NCBI GenBank assembly: GCA_021768625.1
Contig: JAETUM010000046.1
Span: 1 to 36,999, forward strand
Reading direction: 5' to 3'
Length of the DNA stretch: 36,999 nt
Origin: Candidatus Stoquefichus sp.
GTDB lineage: Bacteria; Bacillota_I; Bacilli_A; Erysipelotrichales; Coprobacillaceae
The position numbers were made by a program, and so were the translations under genes. The notes under the pieces are model-generated. The model was not told the origin of the DNA, ran no database searches, and saw only the letters and a program-made list of their open reading frames with translations. This document shows, one piece after another, positions 1 to 8,366 of this stretch; position 1 is the stretch's first letter, and every line of letters starts with the position of its first letter.

Positions 1-7
1 AAAAAAA

Positions 8-54
8 CGAGATAGCAAGTAATTTTTATTTGGTTAGAATAAAGTTCTATCTCG
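8..54. repeat. Inverted repeat at the window edge
   Basis: CGAGATAG at 8-15 is repeated as its exact reverse complement at 47-54 with 31 nt between. It may belong to the 3' part of a transcription unit that lies outside the window. No gene is recognisable in bases 1-213. The function is unknown and an 8-bp arm could occur by chance. Confidence 0.3.
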
Positions 55-117
55 CAGTCTCATTATACAATATATTTTAGAAAAAGAAAAGAGTATTGAA
101 CTTTGTCAACACTCTGG

Positions 118-152
118 CAAGATGATATTTAATCATCTTGTTTTCTTTTTTT
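118..152 (+). terminator. Rho-independent terminator
   Basis: A perfect 9-bp stem (CAAGATGAT 118-126 / ATCATCTTG 132-140) with a 5-nt loop is followed by a T-rich tract. A second hairpin (about 90-115, one A-C mismatch) lies just upstream. They probably end transcription of a gene located left of the window. Confidence 0.75.
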
Positions 153-234
153 GTAAAAACTTATAAACCATCATTTTTTTTGATAAAATACATTTTATAA
201 AATTTGAAGAATATTGGAAAGGAATGAAATAAGT

Positions 235-1011
235 ATGAGTAAAAAGTTTTTCTTTTTTGATATAGATGGAACATTGGCAGTAGGAACCCCTGGAGATCAA
301 TATATTCCTGAAAGCACAAAGTATACACTCAAAAAGTTAGAAGAAAATGGACATTTTATTGCGATAGCTACAGGAAGAAGTTATGCTATGGCATATCAAT
401 ATATGCAAGAACTAGGATTTGAAAATATGGTTAGTGATGGTGGAAACGGGATAACGATTCATAATCAATTAATTGAAATAAAGCCATTAGATTATAATAA
501 GTGTATTGCTTTAATAGATGAATGTAAGGAAAAAGGTTATATTTGGGCCTTTTCTCCAGATAATGAAACAAGAAGATTAGCACCAGATGATCGTTTCTTT
601 GACTTTACACATGATGTTTATATGGATACAGTTGTTCAAAAAGGTTTGGATCCAAGAGATTATGAGCAGATTTTTAAAGTTTATGTTGCATGTTATGCTC
701 CTGAGGAAGAGGCATTAGAAACATTAAAAGAGTTACCTTGGTGTCGTTTTCATAAAGAATACTTATTTGTTGAGCCAGGGGATAAGTCAGTAGGGATTAA
801 GGCTATGGTTGATTATTTTCATGGAGATTATAAAGATGTTGTTGTCTTTGGTGATGAGAAAAATGATTTAAGTATGTTTTGTGATGAATGGACATCTATT
901 GCAATGGGAAATGCAATAAGTGAATTAAAAGAAAAGGCAACATATGTCACAACAGATGTTGAAGATGATGGAATATATAATGCTTGTAAACACTTTGGAT
1001 GGGTAGATTAA
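235..1011 (+). CDS. Cof-type HAD-superfamily hydrolase (sugar/nucleotide phosphatase)
   Basis: This is a cytoplasmic phosphatase of the HAD IIB (Cof) subfamily, which typically dephosphorylates sugar phosphates or nucleotides. Motif I is FFDIDGTL near the N-terminus, with the two aspartates (nucleophile and acid/base). Motif II is ATGRS, and motif IV is VFGDEKNDLSMF. The Lys of motif III is probably in the KSVGIK stretch. The length, about 258 aa, is normal for the family. A TTG at 214 is in frame, but the ATG at 235 is preferred: GGAAAGGA lies 11 bases or so before it and the protein then starts MSKKFFFFDIDG, as homologues do. The next gene starts two bases after the stop, so the two HAD genes are co-transcribed. 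The substrate cannot be read from sequence. Confidence 0.9.
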   Translation: MSKKFFFFDIDGTLAVGTPGDQYIPESTKYTLKKLEENGHFIAIATGRSYAMAYQYMQELGFENMVSDGGNGITIHNQLIEIKPLDYNKCIALIDECKEKGYIWAFSPDNETRRLAPDDRFFDFTHDVYMDTVVQKGLDPRDYEQIFKVYVACYAPEEEALETLKELPWCRFHKEYLFVEPGDKSVGIKAMVDYFHGDYKDVVVFGDEKNDLSMFCDEWTSIAMGNAISELKEKATYVTTDVEDDGIYNACKHFGWVD

Positions 1012-1012
1012 T

Positions 1013-1803
1013 ATGGATAAGAAGATTATATTTTTTGATGTAGATGGCACATTGTATGCTCCAGGACAAGAGGGAATAAGTGAGAAAGTTAAAAATGCAA
1101 TAATTCAAACAAGAGATAAAGGACACTTATGCTTTATAGCAAGTGGTAGACCAGATGCTTTTATATCTCAATATATAAAAGAAATGGGATTTGATGGTTA
1201 TGTTTTAGCAAATGGTGCTCATATTAAATATAGAAATAAGGATTTAAAGGTGAGATATATTGACTATAACTGTCTTAAAGAAATAATAGATAAATTGAAG
1301 AAAAAGAATATTGAGTATGTATTTGAAACACCAACATATTCTTATATAGATAAAAAACAAGAAAAGTTACTTCATTTTTATTCAAAATGTAATATAGATT
1401 TCTGTCATTTTTGTTATGAATTTGATGAAGATGAAGTTATGCATAAAACAGTAAAAATTGAAGTTTGGGTCAATAATGAAGATGAGTTAAAGTATGTTCA
1501 ATCATGTCATGATAGTTTTATCTATGAATTACACCCTGATCATCATAGTATGGAAATCTATACTAAAGATGTTTCAAAAGCAATAGGAATATTAGATGTT
1601 TTAAACTTGTTGGATATTTCTGTGGAGAATAGTTTATGTTTTGGCGATGGTACTAATGATGTTGAGATGTTTGAAACAGTTGGACATTCAATAGCAATGG
1701 GAAATGCAATAGATGTTATTAAAAAAAAGCAGATGAAATATGTTTGAGTGTTCAAGAAGATGGTGTAGCATATAAATTAAAGGAACTATTTGATTTAAAA
1801 TAG
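1013..1803 (+). CDS. Cof-type HAD hydrolase, C-terminus reached only by a -1 frameshift
   Basis: This is a second HAD IIB phosphatase, with FFDVDGTL (motif I), ASGRP (motif II) and CFGDGTNDVEMF (motif IV). The zero frame ends early at TGA 1745-1747 after ...AIDVIKKKQMKYV. The -1 frame continues from the same place as KADEICLSVQEDGVAYKLKE and ends at TAG 1801-1803, which is the expected HAD C-terminal region. The switch happens at an 8-A run (about 1721-1729) that contains A AAA AAG in the correct phase for -1 slippage. Either this is recoding or transcript slippage, or one A is missing by mutation or sequencing error. It begins two bases after the preceding HAD gene and is probably in the same operon. 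Confidence 0.75.
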
Positions 1804-1810
1804 TTCCTTT
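1779..1810. terminator. Bidirectional terminator between convergent genes
   Basis: AAAGGAACTA (1779-1788) pairs perfectly with TAGTTCCTTT (1801-1810) around a 12-nt AT-rich loop. It lies exactly between the HAD gene and the convergent phosphoglycerol transferase gene and overlaps the extended HAD stop codon. Confidence 0.7.
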
Positions 1811-3269
1811 ACTCTTTTTCAATTAATTTTCTTTGATAATAAATATCAGTTTTTAATAATTCTTTATTAATATAGTTAAGACCATATTTTTCTAGTATAG
1901 TTCTTTTTTGAGAAAAAAGATTTGTTCCAATACCAAGGTTATCTCCATCAATCTTTGCTCCAATAGATGCCAAAATTGTAGGATACATATCAACGACATT
2001 AAATAAACGATTTTTTGTGTTTTGAGTTGTTACAATAGGATTAATAATACAATTATAGGGAGTACGGGTATATTGAGAATCTATATTTGTAAAAAGTTGT
2101 GAAGTCATACTTTTATGATCTCCTGTTATAACAATAGTTGTATCTTTATAAAAGTCTTGTTTTTGTAACCATTGTACAAATTCATAAACTTGGTGAGATT
2201 GACAAGCTATCACATTTTTATATTGTTCAGAATATTTGTTTGAACATTGATGACATACGTAGCCATTTGGAGTATGTGGATCAATAGTCATAATTTCTAT
2301 GGAAAAGTGATCATTTTTCTGCGAAATATTATGAATTTCTTTTTTTGCAATATCAAATAGCTTCTCATCTTCATATCCCCAAAAAACATGATAATCTTGA
2401 GGAATATATCCAACCTCAATAGCTTTATTATAATCCATAATCTTATAATTGCCATGTTGTTGGTAGTAATTAGAAAGCCCAGCAAAATGAGCATCAGATC
2501 CCATAATAACTTCTTGATAGTAGCCTTCTTTTTCTAAAACCTCACCGAGTGAGTAAACACCAGGTAAAAATAATGAATCACTATCATAAGTTTTATTTTC
2601 AATAGATAATGAAGAGGTAATTCCAGAGGTTTGTGCAATGACAGAAGCAGTTGTCCATTGTGTTCCTTCTAAAGTTAATGCTCCACCAAGTTTTTCGGTG
2701 TTAGAAAAATGTGTATGTTTTAAAGCAAGTTGTTCTAATTCGGGCATTAAGGACTTTTCAAAGCATCCACCATTTTCTTTAGAAAGGTATGATGATTCTA
2801 TTGATTCTAGGTATATATGTATAAGATTATGTTTATTTTTTTGAAAAGATATGTTAGTACTTTGTGGGTTAGTATAATTTGCTTTATAAAAATCAGATAG
2901 TTCTGCTTTATTGGCAAAATAAACAATAATATTAAGCTTGAAACATACAAAGATTAATGAAAGAACAAGAGTTAGAATACAAAAGTGATGATAATAAGGT
3001 TTTAAACTCTTTTTGTTTTTTCTTATCTTCTGAATAAAATTTATACCTTGTGATACAAGCAAAGTAGATAACAATGATAAAGGTATAATTTTTATTATAT
3101 AATCATAGATAATACCAGTATCAACATTTGAAGAAGAGAACTTCATATGAAAGATAATTTGATTGATAGATGGAAATGAAAAAGTGCTTTCAACCCATAA
3201 TAATGAAAAAAACAATAAAAAACTTAAAAATAGAAAAATACGCATCAATATTATTTTCTTTTTTGTCAT
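1809..3269 (-). CDS. MdoB/LtaS-like phosphoglycerol transferase (alkaline phosphatase superfamily membrane enzyme)
   Basis: This predicted polytopic membrane enzyme transfers phosphoglycerol or phosphoethanolamine groups from lipid donors to an envelope glycan (LTA synthase / OpgB-like). The first 120 residues hold about three hydrophobic segments. The extracellular sulfatase fold follows, with HIYLESIE, a Thr-containing TLEGTQWTTAS block that aligns with the MdoB-type nucleophile region, SDAHFAGL, MTIDPHTP and TGDHKS (metal ligands D/H). At 486 aa it is shorter than typical LtaS (about 650), with fewer TM helices. The ATG at 3269 is chosen over 3293 because GAGGTG sits 6-7 bases before it. 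It is monocistronic and convergent with the HAD genes. The acceptor glycan is unknown. Confidence 0.85.
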   Translation of the reverse strand: MTKKKIILMRIFLFLSFLLFFSLLWVESTFSFPSINQIIFHMKFSSSNVDTGIIYDYIIKIIPLSLLSTLLVSQGINFIQKIRKNKKSLKPYYHHFCILTLVLSLIFVCFKLNIIVYFANKAELSDFYKANYTNPQSTNISFQKNKHNLIHIYLESIESSYLSKENGGCFEKSLMPELEQLALKHTHFSNTEKLGGALTLEGTQWTTASVIAQTSGITSSLSIENKTYDSDSLFLPGVYSLGEVLEKEGYYQEVIMGSDAHFAGLSNYYQQHGNYKIMDYNKAIEVGYIPQDYHVFWGYEDEKLFDIAKKEIHNISQKNDHFSIEIMTIDPHTPNGYVCHQCSNKYSEQYKNVIACQSHQVYEFVQWLQKQDFYKDTTIVITGDHKSMTSQLFTNIDSQYTRTPYNCIINPIVTTQNTKNRLFNVVDMYPTILASIGAKIDGDNLGIGTNLFSQKRTILEKYGLNYINKELLKTDIYYQRKLIEKE

Positions 3270-3336
3270 ACTTAACACCTCAATAGTTATCATACAAAAG
3301 AGTTATGAAATTTATGAGAAAAAATATGAAAGAAAT

Positions 3337-3369
3337 TCTAAAAAAACCTGTAAAATTTATTACAGGTTT
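3337..3369 (-). terminator. Terminator of the oxidoreductase/RpiR operon
   Basis: On the minus strand the 10-bp stem AAACCTGTAA/TTACAGGTTT (arms 3344-3353 and 3360-3369, 6-nt loop) is followed by a run of seven T. It sits about 40 bp after the stop of the minus-strand oxidoreductase. Confidence 0.8.
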
Positions 3370-3411
3370 ACTTATTTTATAAGTAGTCTATCATTAGTAT
3401 GTTCTATAAAA

Positions 3412-4386
3412 CTAATCATTATCAAATACAATTCCTTGTTGATCTCTTCCCTTTTTCATAACTCTAGATATTTCTAAAGAAAGTTTTAACATTGCTTGTT
3501 GTTTTTGATAGTCTTTTTCTTTAATCATTCTTATAAATTCTTTAAATTCATATGATAAACGATGAACATCTTCAAAGTTTTTCGTTTCAATAATTCCATC
3601 ATTATAATGAATAGTATATGAAATCATTTGACTTAATGGTGTATTAATAACAATACATGCTTGATCTCCTTGAATTGTATTCATTACAGGCGCTTTACAA
3701 TCTTTTGCTGCAATAGCAATAGCTTTAAAAGAACCATAATCAAGAGTCATAATACCAGACGTGTCAATGCTTTTATCAATGTTTGCATGATATTGATTGT
3801 TAAGAGGTGCTCCAAATAGTCCTATTAATGCACTAATATTATATACATTGAGATCCATTAAAGCTCCACCTGATTTATGATAATCAAAAGCAGGTAAAAT
3901 ATTTCCCTCTTTAAATGCATTATATCTTGAAGAGTATTGAGAATGGTTAAATGAAACTATTTTTATATTTCCAACTTTTTGAATATCTTCTTTTAAAGAT
4001 AGAAATGATGGTAAATAGTGAATATTCATTGCTTCAAAAATCATAAGTTTTTTTTCATCAGCAAGTCTGATTAATTCTTCTAGTTCTTTAGGATGAGAGG
4101 TTATTGGTTTTTCAATAATAACATGTTTTCCTGCTTTTAATGCTTTTTTAGAAAAGCTATAGTGAAGATGATTTGGTAAAGCACAATAAATTGTATCAAT
4201 ATCACTCTTTAACATTTCCTCATAGTCATAATATGTTCCTGTGAGCTGATATTCTTTTACTAAGTTTTCGGTTTCTTCTTGAGTTTGCTTTGTTCCTAAT
4301 ATATATGTTTCGTCAACATCAAATTCATGATATGTTCTCATAACATCTTTCACAATCATTCCAGTTCCTAATATTCCTAATTTCAT
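3412..4386 (-). CDS. Gfo/Idh/MocA-family NAD(P)-dependent oxidoreductase
   Basis: A 324-aa protein with an N-terminal Rossmann fold (GILGTGMIV dinucleotide motif at residues 4-12), the family motif EKPIT around residue 95 with its catalytic-type Lys, and a C-terminal alpha/beta domain containing GGALMDLNVYN. Members reduce or oxidise sugars, inositols or biliverdin-like substrates; the substrate here is not evident. It lies 13 bp downstream of an RpiR-type regulator on the same strand with a strong AGGAGG site, so the regulator and enzyme form a two-gene operon. RpiR partners usually sense sugar phosphates, which makes a sugar or amino-sugar derivative the most likely substrate (inference). 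Confidence 0.9.
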   Translation of the reverse strand: MKLGILGTGMIVKDVMRTYHEFDVDETYILGTKQTQEETENLVKEYQLTGTYYDYEEMLKSDIDTIYCALPNHLHYSFSKKALKAGKHVIIEKPITSHPKELEELIRLADEKKLMIFEAMNIHYLPSFLSLKEDIQKVGNIKIVSFNHSQYSSRYNAFKEGNILPAFDYHKSGGALMDLNVYNISALIGLFGAPLNNQYHANIDKSIDTSGIMTLDYGSFKAIAIAAKDCKAPVMNTIQGDQACIVINTPLSQMISYTIHYNDGIIETKNFEDVHRLSYEFKEFIRMIKEKDYQKQQAMLKLSLEISRVMKKGRDQQGIVFDND

Positions 4387-4399
4387 TGAAACTCCTCCT

Positions 4400-5203
4400 T
4401 TATTTTAGTGTATGTCGATGTTTTGTATAATCTTTAGCATAGATAAGAGAATAGATAATGCTCAGTATATAATGAAATGTCAATTGTGAATAAAAAGTAG
4501 CAATCTTTTGGTCATCTTCCTTATCTGGAATGAGTAGTTGATGATCACAATATTTATATAATATAGAGTTTTTATGAGCAGTTATTGCTATTGTTTGACA
4601 ATGTTTCTTTTTGAGTGTTTGTAAACAAGCTTTGTATGTATAATGATTACCTGAATAACTAAGAAACAATGCACAATCATTGCTAGTTACATTATAACTC
4701 ATAGGGATTTCTTCATAGTTTTCTGTGGCTAAAATAGGATAATAATTAATCTTCATTAACTTATTCATAAAAGTCATCGCAGTAATCTTAGAATCTCCTA
4801 TAGCATATATAAATAAACGCTTTGATTGAATTAAAGTATTAACGATCTTTTCAAGAGAAGGTATGTCTAATTGAGAGTTAATAAGATCTATACTTTCCTT
4901 ATATAAACTTCCTATATTATTAATAATTTCTGATATTGACTCCTGTTGATAAAAAGGAGCACTAAAATCAATAGACTGGTGAATATATTTTTGTGATTCT
5001 ATTTCTTTTATAAATGCAAATTTAAAGTCTTTAAATCCTTTATACCCTAATTTTCTACATATCCTAATAATTGTTGCATTAGATGTATAAGTTTCTTGTG
5101 CTAAATCTTGAATAGACATATAAATAATTTTCTCTGGGTTATTTTGAATATAGTTTATAACGTTTTGTTGAGAATCAGTAAATTGTATATCTTGAAAGTT
5201 CAT
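4400..5203 (-). CDS. RpiR/MurR-family transcriptional regulator (HTH + SIS domain)
   Basis: A 267-aa regulator. The N-terminal 75 residues form the HTH_6 domain (TSNATIIRICRKLGYKGFKDFK). Residues of roughly 110-235 form a SIS phosphosugar-binding domain (LFIYAIGDSKITA, LFLSYSGNHYT). This family controls sugar-phosphate and amino-sugar genes. It is the first gene of an operon with the Gfo/Idh oxidoreductase and is transcribed away from the HdeD/radical SAM operon. The shared 315-bp upstream region contains five TGTCTA-type inverted repeats that are good candidate operators for it or for another regulator. Confidence 0.88.
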   Translation of the reverse strand: MNFQDIQFTDSQQNVINYIQNNPEKIIYMSIQDLAQETYTSNATIIRICRKLGYKGFKDFKFAFIKEIESQKYIHQSIDFSAPFYQQESISEIINNIGSLYKESIDLINSQLDIPSLEKIVNTLIQSKRLFIYAIGDSKITAMTFMNKLMKINYYPILATENYEEIPMSYNVTSNDCALFLSYSGNHYTYKACLQTLKKKHCQTIAITAHKNSILYKYCDHQLLIPDKEDDQKIATFYSQLTFHYILSIIYSLIYAKDYTKHRHTLK

Positions 5204-5261
5204 AGAATCACCTCATCATTATTATAACAAAAAAGAAGGTATAACGAACAAAGATTTTTAT

Positions 5262-5473
5262 CTTTAGACATTAAGCTTTATTTGAGGGATAGAGGATTCA
5301 TTTTTTTGTCAAATAGACAAATCTTATTATGGTGTCTAGACATACTTAGACTTAATGTCTAAGAAATAGACATTATTAGAGGATTTGTCTATTTTATATT
5401 TAAAAAATAGAAATACAATAAAAGCATACAAAGTTCTATGAAAGTTAAGACATAAAATAAAAATATGTCTTAA
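5262..5473. promoter_or_regulatory. Cluster of TGTCTA/TAGACA inverted repeats (candidate operator array)
   Basis: The 315-bp gap between the RpiR gene and the HdeD-like gene holds no gene but many copies of the half-site TGTCTA/TAGACA. Inverted pairs: TTTGTC/GACAAA 5305-5321 (5-nt spacer); the palindrome TGTCTAGACA 5333-5342; TTAGAC/GTCTAA 5346-5362 (5-nt spacer); AAATAGACA/TGTCTATTT 5364-5394 (13-nt spacer); TTAAGACATA/TATGTCTTAA 5445-5473 (9-nt spacer, perfect 10-bp arms). A further single TTTAGACATTAA lies at 5262-5273. The arrangement resembles multiple binding sites for a dimeric regulator controlling both divergent units. Which protein binds is not known. Confidence 0.65.
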
Positions 5474-5527
5474 TAAAATATCTTTGTATTTAGGAATAAG
5501 ATAACTAAATGAAAGGAGATGATTGTT

Positions 5528-6091
5528 TTGAAGAGAACTCAGATAGCTCAGTATGGATATGTCCTTATAGCAATTACATTTTATGTGTTGGGAATGATTT
5601 ATATGATATTACCTCAAATATCTTGTTTCTCATTTGATATATTAAGTGGGATTATTCTTATTGTTTACGGTATTATCAAAATTATTGGGTACTTTTCTAA
5701 TGATTTATACTGCCTTGCCTTTCAACATGATCTTGCAAGTGGTTTGTTCCTTATAGCATTGGGAATCATTACCTTGGGATACAATCATAAAATTCAAGAC
5801 TATGCATCGATTGGATTAGGTGGATTAATTTTATTAGATAGTTTACTAAAAATTCAAACATCTGGAGATGCAAAAAGATTTGGCTTAAAAAATTGGTATT
5901 GTATTTTAGGACTTTCTCTTATAGCTGGAGTGTTTGGCTTTTTGACAATTATGTGTACATTTCAAAAAGAAATACCAATTCGATATGTTATAGGATGTGC
6001 ATTATTATCTGAAGGGCTCATGAGTCATTATCTTATTTATTATACAGTAAAAAAAGAAAAACGTTTATTGCCTTATAAAGATAATCAGTAG
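5528..6091 (+). CDS. HdeD-like (DUF308) integral membrane protein
   Basis: A small, very hydrophobic protein (about 188 aa) with roughly six transmembrane segments, arranged in repeated pairs and with the short charged C-terminus seen in HdeD/DUF308 proteins. HdeD is linked to acid resistance in enterobacteria; the role in Bacillota is not established. An ATG at 5519 immediately abuts the AAAGGAG ribosome site (5512-5518) and leaves no spacer, so the in-frame TTG at 5528 (9-base spacer) is the more credible start. It is the first gene of an operon with the radical SAM protein (20 bp downstream) and the DegV protein. Confidence 0.75.
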   Translation: MKRTQIAQYGYVLIAITFYVLGMIYMILPQISCFSFDILSGIILIVYGIIKIIGYFSNDLYCLAFQHDLASGLFLIALGIITLGYNHKIQDYASIGLGGLILLDSLLKIQTSGDAKRFGLKNWYCILGLSLIAGVFGFLTIMCTFQKEIPIRYVIGCALLSEGLMSHYLIYYTVKKEKRLLPYKDNQ

Positions 6092-6110
6092 AAAGAAGGA
6101 GGAAATGATT

Positions 6111-7445
6111 ATGAATGTATCAACAACTTTAAAAAAACTAGGGCTAGAACAGACTTTTAATTATTTATATAAAGATCCTGAGAAAAACATGTTAAAATTA
6201 ATGGATTGGGCAGATAAGTTTGCAGGTGGTGAATTTATAAATCAACGTCTTATTGTTAGAGAAGCAATGACGAATCCAGAACACCCATATTATAATTTTA
6301 TTAGGCATATCATTAGAGATGTTGATCCCCATGTTATGAAAACAAGCGTAGTTAATTTCTTTGTTAATTCTGTGTTAGTAGGATGGCCAAAACAAGAGGA
6401 ACTTCGTAAAAAATATAATTGTAATATTCCTTGGACAATCTTATTAGATCCTACTTCAGCTTGTAATTTACATTGTACTGGATGTTGGGCAGCAGAATAT
6501 GGAAACAGATTGAATTTAAGTTATGAGGAAATTGATAGTATTATTCAACAAGGAAAAGAATTAGGGGTTTATATGTATATTTATACTGGAGGAGAACCAT
6601 TAGTACGTAAAGAAGATTTAATACGTATTTGTGAAAAACATAATGACTGTATTTTCTTATGTTTTACAAATGCAACATTAATTGATGAAGATTTTGCTAA
6701 TGATATGCTTCGTGTAGGAAATTTTATACCAGCTATTTCTTTAGAGGGATTTGAAACTGCAACAGATGGTAGACGTGGTAGTGGAGTCTATAACAAAGTT
6801 ATAAAGGCTATAGAATTATTACGTCAGAAAAAATTAATCTTTGGAATTTCATCTTGTTATACAAGTGCAAACTTTGAATCAATAACTTCAGAGGAGTATT
6901 ATGATTCTTTAATAGATTTAGGTGCTTATTTTATTTGGTATTTTCATTATATGCCAGTGGGAAATGATGCATCTCCAGAATTAATGCCTACTCCTCAGCA
7001 ACGTGCAGAAACTTATCATCGTATTCGTAAATATCGTTCAACAAAACCTTTGTTTGCGATGGACTTTCAAAATGATGCTGAATATGTAGGAGGATGTATT
7101 GCAGGAGGACGTAGATATTTTCATATTAATGCTAATGGTGATATAGATCCATGTGTTTTCATTCATTATTCTGATTCAAATATTAGAGAAAAGACAATAC
7201 TTGAGGCATTACAATCTCCAATGATGATGGCTTATCATGAGGGGCAACCATTCAATGAAAATATGTTACAACCATGCCCAATGTTGGAAAATCCTGATAA
7301 ATTAAGAAGCATGGTTACGAAAGCAGGGGCATATTCAACAGATTTGCAATCACCTGAATCTGTAGAGCATTTATGTTCAAAATGTGACAAATATGCAAGG
7401 TGTTGGAAACCTACAGCTGATGAACTATGGCAAAAACATAAATAA
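6111..7445 (+). CDS. Radical SAM protein with SPASM-like C-terminal cluster domain
   Basis: A 444-aa radical S-adenosylmethionine enzyme. The canonical CNLHCTGC (CxxxCxxC) 4Fe-4S motif lies near residue 120, followed by the SAM-contact TGGEPL. The C-terminal third has further cysteines in a SPASM-like pattern: CIAGG, NGDIDPC, QPCPM and CSKCDKYARC, suggesting one or two auxiliary clusters. About 115 residues precede the radical SAM core, an extension not found in the simplest members. The ATG at 6111 is chosen because AAGGAGG (6097-6102) is 8 bases away; the ATG at 6105 is only 2 away. No small peptide substrate gene is visible beside it, so it may act on a lipid, protein or metabolite rather than on a RiPP precursor. 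Confidence 0.88.
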   Translation: MNVSTTLKKLGLEQTFNYLYKDPEKNMLKLMDWADKFAGGEFINQRLIVREAMTNPEHPYYNFIRHIIRDVDPHVMKTSVVNFFVNSVLVGWPKQEELRKKYNCNIPWTILLDPTSACNLHCTGCWAAEYGNRLNLSYEEIDSIIQQGKELGVYMYIYTGGEPLVRKEDLIRICEKHNDCIFLCFTNATLIDEDFANDMLRVGNFIPAISLEGFETATDGRRGSGVYNKVIKAIELLRQKKLIFGISSCYTSANFESITSEEYYDSLIDLGAYFIWYFHYMPVGNDASPELMPTPQQRAETYHRIRKYRSTKPLFAMDFQNDAEYVGGCIAGGRRYFHINANGDIDPCVFIHYSDSNIREKTILEALQSPMMMAYHEGQPFNENMLQPCPMLENPDKLRSMVTKAGAYSTDLQSPESVEHLCSKCDKYARCWKPTADELWQKHK

Positions 7446-7463
7446 AATAATGAGGTGAGAAAG

Positions 7464-8327
7464 TTGGCAATGAAAACAGCAATTGTAACTGATAGTAACA
7501 GTGGAATTTTTGAGGAAGAAGCAAAAAAATTAGGTATTTATAGTATATCAATGCCTATTATCATAGAAGAAAAGACATACTTTGAGGGAAAAGATTTATC
7601 TTATAAAGATTTTTATCAATCTCTTATAGAAAATAAGAAGGTTTCTACTAGTCAACCTTCATTAGGGGATGTCATTGATACTTGGGATCATTTATTATCA
7701 TTAGGATATGAAGATATTGTTTATATTCCTATGTCAAGTGAGTTGAGTGGTTCTTACTATACAGCCTATATGCTGGCAAGTCATTATGATGGAAAAGTCC
7801 AAGTTGTTGATAATCACCGTATTTCGGTCACACTTAAACAATCTGTTTTAAATGCGAAAAAGTTAGCTGAAAGTGGGTGTTCTGCTTTTGAAATAAAGCG
7901 AATATTAGAGGAGAATACTTATGAATCTATTATTTATGTTGGAGTAGAGACCTTAGAATATTTAAAGAAAAGTGGACGTGTAACTGCAGCAGGTGCAGCT
8001 ATTGGATCTATCCTACATATTAAACCACTTCTTGTTATTAAGGGTGGCAAACTAGATGCTTATGCAAAGGTAAAAGGAACAAAAAAGTGTAAAAAAACGT
8101 TATTAGAAGCAGTTAAAAAGGATGTTGAAAGATTCCATGAAAATGGAAATGAAATAAGTATTGGTGTGGCAAGCAGTTTTCTTAGTCCAGAAGAAGATAA
8201 AGAATGGATGGATATGGTTCAAAAAGCTTTTCCAGAAGAAGATATATTTTATAATCCTCTCACATTGAGTATTGGATCTCATGTAGGACCTGGAGCTTTT
8301 GGAATAGGAATAAGTAAAAAAATTTAA
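7464..8327 (+). CDS. DegV-family fatty-acid-binding protein (FakB-like)
   Basis: A 287-aa DegV protein with AIVTDSNSG at the N-terminus, the family signature VSTSQPS around residue 60, MSSELSGSY, and a C-terminal domain ending in SIGSHVGPGAFGIG. DegV/FakB proteins bind a fatty acid and present it to the FakA kinase; fakA is not in the window. GTG 7455, TTG 7464 and ATG 7470 are all in frame. GAGG at 7452-7455 is optimally spaced for TTG 7464, which I use; ATG 7470 is the alternative. It follows the radical SAM gene by about 20 bp, which hints at a lipid-related role for the operon. Confidence 0.88.
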   Translation: MAMKTAIVTDSNSGIFEEEAKKLGIYSISMPIIIEEKTYFEGKDLSYKDFYQSLIENKKVSTSQPSLGDVIDTWDHLLSLGYEDIVYIPMSSELSGSYYTAYMLASHYDGKVQVVDNHRISVTLKQSVLNAKKLAESGCSAFEIKRILEENTYESIIYVGVETLEYLKKSGRVTAAGAAIGSILHIKPLLVIKGGKLDAYAKVKGTKKCKKTLLEAVKKDVERFHENGNEISIGVASSFLSPEEDKEWMDMVQKAFPEEDIFYNPLTLSIGSHVGPGAFGIGISKKI

Positions 8328-8352
8328 AAAACATTACTATTTTGTAATGTTT
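8328..8352. terminator. Terminator between DegV and TetR genes
   Basis: The 9-bp stem AAACATTAC (8329-8337) / GTAATGTTT (8344-8352) has a 6-nt loop. On the minus strand it is followed by six T, so it is strongest for the TetR gene, but it probably also serves the convergent DegV operon. Confidence 0.7.
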
Positions 8353-8366
8353 CACAAGAATTGTTT

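Noticed and set aside
1558-1755. Minus-strand open frame overlapping the second HAD gene
   Set aside because: Shadow of the HAD coding frame; composition is low complexity and there is no ribosome site.
5519-6091. ATG at 5519 as the HdeD-like start
   Set aside because: The ribosome binding site ends directly at this ATG; TTG at 5528 has correct spacing.
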